Shown in pieces: positions 6,255-6,631 of a stretch of 6,631 nt of DNA. Source of the stretch: Tannerella sp. (lineage in GTDB: Bacteria; Bacteroidota; Bacteroidia; Bacteroidales; Tannerellaceae); contig JAITMT010000564.1 in assembly GCA_031277235.1 (NCBI GenBank), positions 1 through 6,631 of the forward strand, in the 5' to 3' direction. Each line of letters opens with the position of its first letter. The stretch's first letter is position 1. The position numbers were made by a program, and so were the translations under genes. The notes below the pieces were generated by a model. The model worked only from the letters and a program-made list of their open reading frames with translations. It did no database searches and was not told where the DNA came from.

Positions 6255-6631
6255 ATGAAAAAGAAAGCAATCATTATCAGTCTTGTGATAATTGCCATAA
6301 TAGGATTAGGCGTAGTAAAACTAATCGTCAACAAAAAAGAGGTGGATTCAAAAAAGGTGGTTAAAACCGAACAAGAAACTATTTCCGTGAGCGTAGCAAC
6401 AGCCGAAATGCGGGCAACAAGCGGGAAGTTGAATTTGGTTGGAACGGCAATGCCCAATAAAGAAGTAACCGTTGCCGCCGAAACAAGCGGAAAAATCGTG
6501 CAAGTCAATTTCAAATTAGGCGATTTTGTAAACGCAGGCAGCGTATTGGCTCAGGTGGACGACACCTACAAACGCTTGGCTTTTGAAACTGCTCAACTGA
6601 ATTATGACAAATACAAGGACGATTTTGAGCG
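6255..6631 (+). CDS. RND efflux periplasmic adaptor (membrane fusion protein), 3'-truncated by the window
   Basis: The frame is open from the ATG at 6255 to the window edge, giving 125 codons. The product starts MKKKAIIIS with a single hydrophobic segment (about 5-24) that is an uncleaved anchor or signal sequence without a lipobox. A charged stretch follows, then a first beta-strand region (43-51). Residues 71-103 (EVTVAAETSGKIVQV to LGDFVNAGSVLAQVDD) are the first half of the biotinyl/lipoyl-like domain of AcrA/MexA-type adaptors, with the conserved pattern of Gly at 79, 89 and 95. The helical hairpin begins after 104. It starts 23 nt behind the TolC-family gene with only an A-rich leader and no terminator between, so the two are co-transcribed. 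It would link the outer-membrane duct to an inner-membrane pump, expected just beyond the window. Confidence 0.92.
   Translation, partial: MKKKAIIISLVIIAIIGLGVVKLIVNKKEVDSKKVVKTEQETISVSVATAEMRATSGKLNLVGTAMPNKEVTVAAETSGKIVQVNFKLGDFVNAGSVLAQVDDTYKRLAFETAQLNYDKYKDDFE

Overview
The window looks like a chromosomal segment of a Bacteroidetes (probably Bacteroidales-like) bacterium. Two intergenic regions carry the phylum's typical -7 promoter box (TAnnTTTG): TACCTTTG at 59-66 and TACTTTTG at 4824-4831. Most starts follow A-rich leaders instead of Shine-Dalgarno sequences, and the proteins are typical Gram-negative envelope proteins. All genes are on the + strand. I cannot name the genus.

Region 1 (88-4445) is a compact operon with overlapping genes: a membrane-anchored SGNH/GDSL-family protein, a second SGNH protein with a signal peptide, and an AlgI/PatA-type MBOAT membrane O-acyltransferase. 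The overlaps are 20 and 11 nt. The set fits an envelope polysaccharide O-acetylation system: the MBOAT moves acetyl groups across the inner membrane and the periplasmic SGNH partners transfer or remove them. The architecture resembles peptidoglycan PatA/PatB/Ape1 or alginate AlgI/AlgJ/AlgX, but the acceptor polymer cannot be read from the sequence. The two SGNH proteins share motif order and near-identical spacing, so they look like old tandem paralogs with different active-site contexts (GDSF and GDSH).

Region 2 (4446-4860) is non-coding. It holds a nested, almost perfectly symmetrical inverted repeat of about 160 bp (4477-4637). Each half contains a small GC hairpin, a conserved GGTAGA-type block and an 18-bp arm, with matched spacings on both sides. 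It looks like a REP doublet (REPIN/BIME-like) or a small non-autonomous element. It is followed by an AT-rich stretch with no visible gene, and then by the promoter of the next operon.

Region 3 (4861-6631) starts a tripartite efflux operon: a TolC-family outer-membrane factor, then after 23 nt the first 125 codons of an RND-type periplasmic adaptor, cut by the window edge. The inner-membrane pump is expected just downstream. This part is visibly more AT-rich than region 1.
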